From assembly GCA_030620575.1 (NCBI GenBank), contig JAUXEL010000005.1, forward strand, positions 1 through 23,492: a DNA stretch of 23,492 bases. The letters are read 5' to 3'. Of this stretch, positions 23,138-23,492 are shown in pieces. Below the pieces are notes generated by a model. The model was not told where the DNA came from. It worked only from the letters and a program-made list of their open reading frames with translations, and searched no databases. Numbering within the stretch: the stretch's first letter is position 1; the number at the start of each line of letters is the position of its first letter. This DNA is from Fidelibacterota bacterium (GTDB taxonomy: Bacteria > Fidelibacterota > Fidelibacteria > Fidelibacterales > Fidelibacteraceae). Both the position numbers and the translations under genes were made by a program.

Positions 23138-23492
23138 TTAAACCTGGCGAAATACAGCAGAAAGCTCGTGCGGTTAGTGTTCGTGATCAACAGATAGAGA
23201 AAGACTATATTTTATCGTGGATATTACAAGGAATTTCTCAACACAAATATCTTTCTCAAGCAATTGTGTTTAAAGGTGGAACCGTATTAAAAAAGGTTTA
23301 CTTTAAAAATTACCGCTTTTCGGAAGATTTGGATTTTACTTTATTGGAAAAAAATATTTCTAATGAACAAATATTTGAATGGTTTACCGAAGTATTTGAA
23401 TTTATTAAGGAAGAAGCAAATATTCCTTTAGAAATTATTGATGATAACGAGCATGATAATGGTGGAATTAATTTTTATATTAGTTATGTTGG
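23134..23492 (+). CDS. abiEii: AbiEii/AbiGii-type nucleotidyltransferase toxin (partial, cut by window end)
   Basis: The first 119 codons of an open frame that runs off the window. It has the N-terminal nucleotidyltransferase signature of AbiEii toxins: FKGGTVLKK (46-54) and RFSEDLDF (61-68), where Asp65 and Asp67 should bind the metal and nucleotide. Relatives are DNA polymerase beta-like enzymes that use nucleotides, and some block tRNA function by adding bases to the 3' end. The ATG overlaps the antitoxin stop by four bases, the usual AbiE layout. The fragment is intact, with no stop or frameshift. The C-terminal half cannot be judged. Confidence 0.87.
   Translation, partial: MIKPGEIQQKARAVSVRDQQIEKDYILSWILQGISQHKYLSQAIVFKGGTVLKKVYFKNYRFSEDLDFTLLEKNISNEQIFEWFTEVFEFIKEEANIPLEIIDDNEHDNGGINFYISYV

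Noticed and set aside
1..23492. CRISPR array, rRNA, tmRNA, riboswitch or transposase gene
   Set aside because: No regular repeat-spacer pattern, rRNA-like stretch, known riboswitch core or transposase motif was seen on either strand.

Overview
The window looks like chromosomal DNA of a Gram-negative bacterium of the FCB kind (Marinimicrobia, Calditrichota, KSB1 or a related candidate phylum); the exact phylum cannot be fixed by eye. Pointers are a TonB-dependent receptor with a carboxypeptidase-regulatory N-terminal domain, a secreted partner with an FN3 domain and a VVPNPY-type C-terminal module, and dense CCCCTCC/GGAGGGG intergenic hairpins. Clear Shine-Dalgarno sites and sigma70-like promoters with 17-bp spacers argue against Bacteroidota proper. 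All genes seen lie on the + strand.

Layout. (1) 45-5453: a TonB-dependent outer-membrane receptor and a secreted beta-rich protein, probably one operon. (2) 5461-6326: a promoter, tRNA-Arg(CCU), a membrane-anchored TPR protein and a strong terminator. (3) 6327-7026: no gene, but a stretch packed with hairpins that includes a MITE/REP-like inverted-repeat element. (4) 7027-17947: a long translation/RNA operon, rimP-nusA-infB-rbfA-truB-ribF-rpsO-pnp, then an M16 peptidase and a polysaccharide deacetylase-like protein. It starts with a promoter and a 5'-terminal hairpin and has spacings from a 22-nt overlap to 47 nt. (5) 18046-18892: a MerR-type regulator, then tRNA-Pro(GGG) with its own promoter and terminator. 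(6) 18951-22001: a large exported cell-wall hydrolase that joins a DigH/YngK-like GHL10 domain to an Amidase_3 domain. (7) 22002-23492: an A+T-rich accessory stretch with an AbiE-type toxin-antitoxin pair (antitoxin complete, toxin cut by the window end) and two 23-bp operator-like repeats around a plausible promoter.

Functionally, the central operon couples ribosome maturation (RimP, RbfA, TruB, S15), initiation (IF2), transcription elongation/termination (NusA), RNA decay (PNPase) and flavin cofactor synthesis (RibF). It is a classical bacterial arrangement, here without the ylxR/ylxQ genes of Firmicutes. Several track-style longest starts were shortened on the basis of ribosome-binding sites (infB, truB, pnp, abiEi). 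The most interesting items are the amidase/GHL10 fusion with a degenerate glycosidase motif, the operator pair of the AbiE locus, the hairpin array at 6410-6812, and the short leader hairpins before rimP and pnp.
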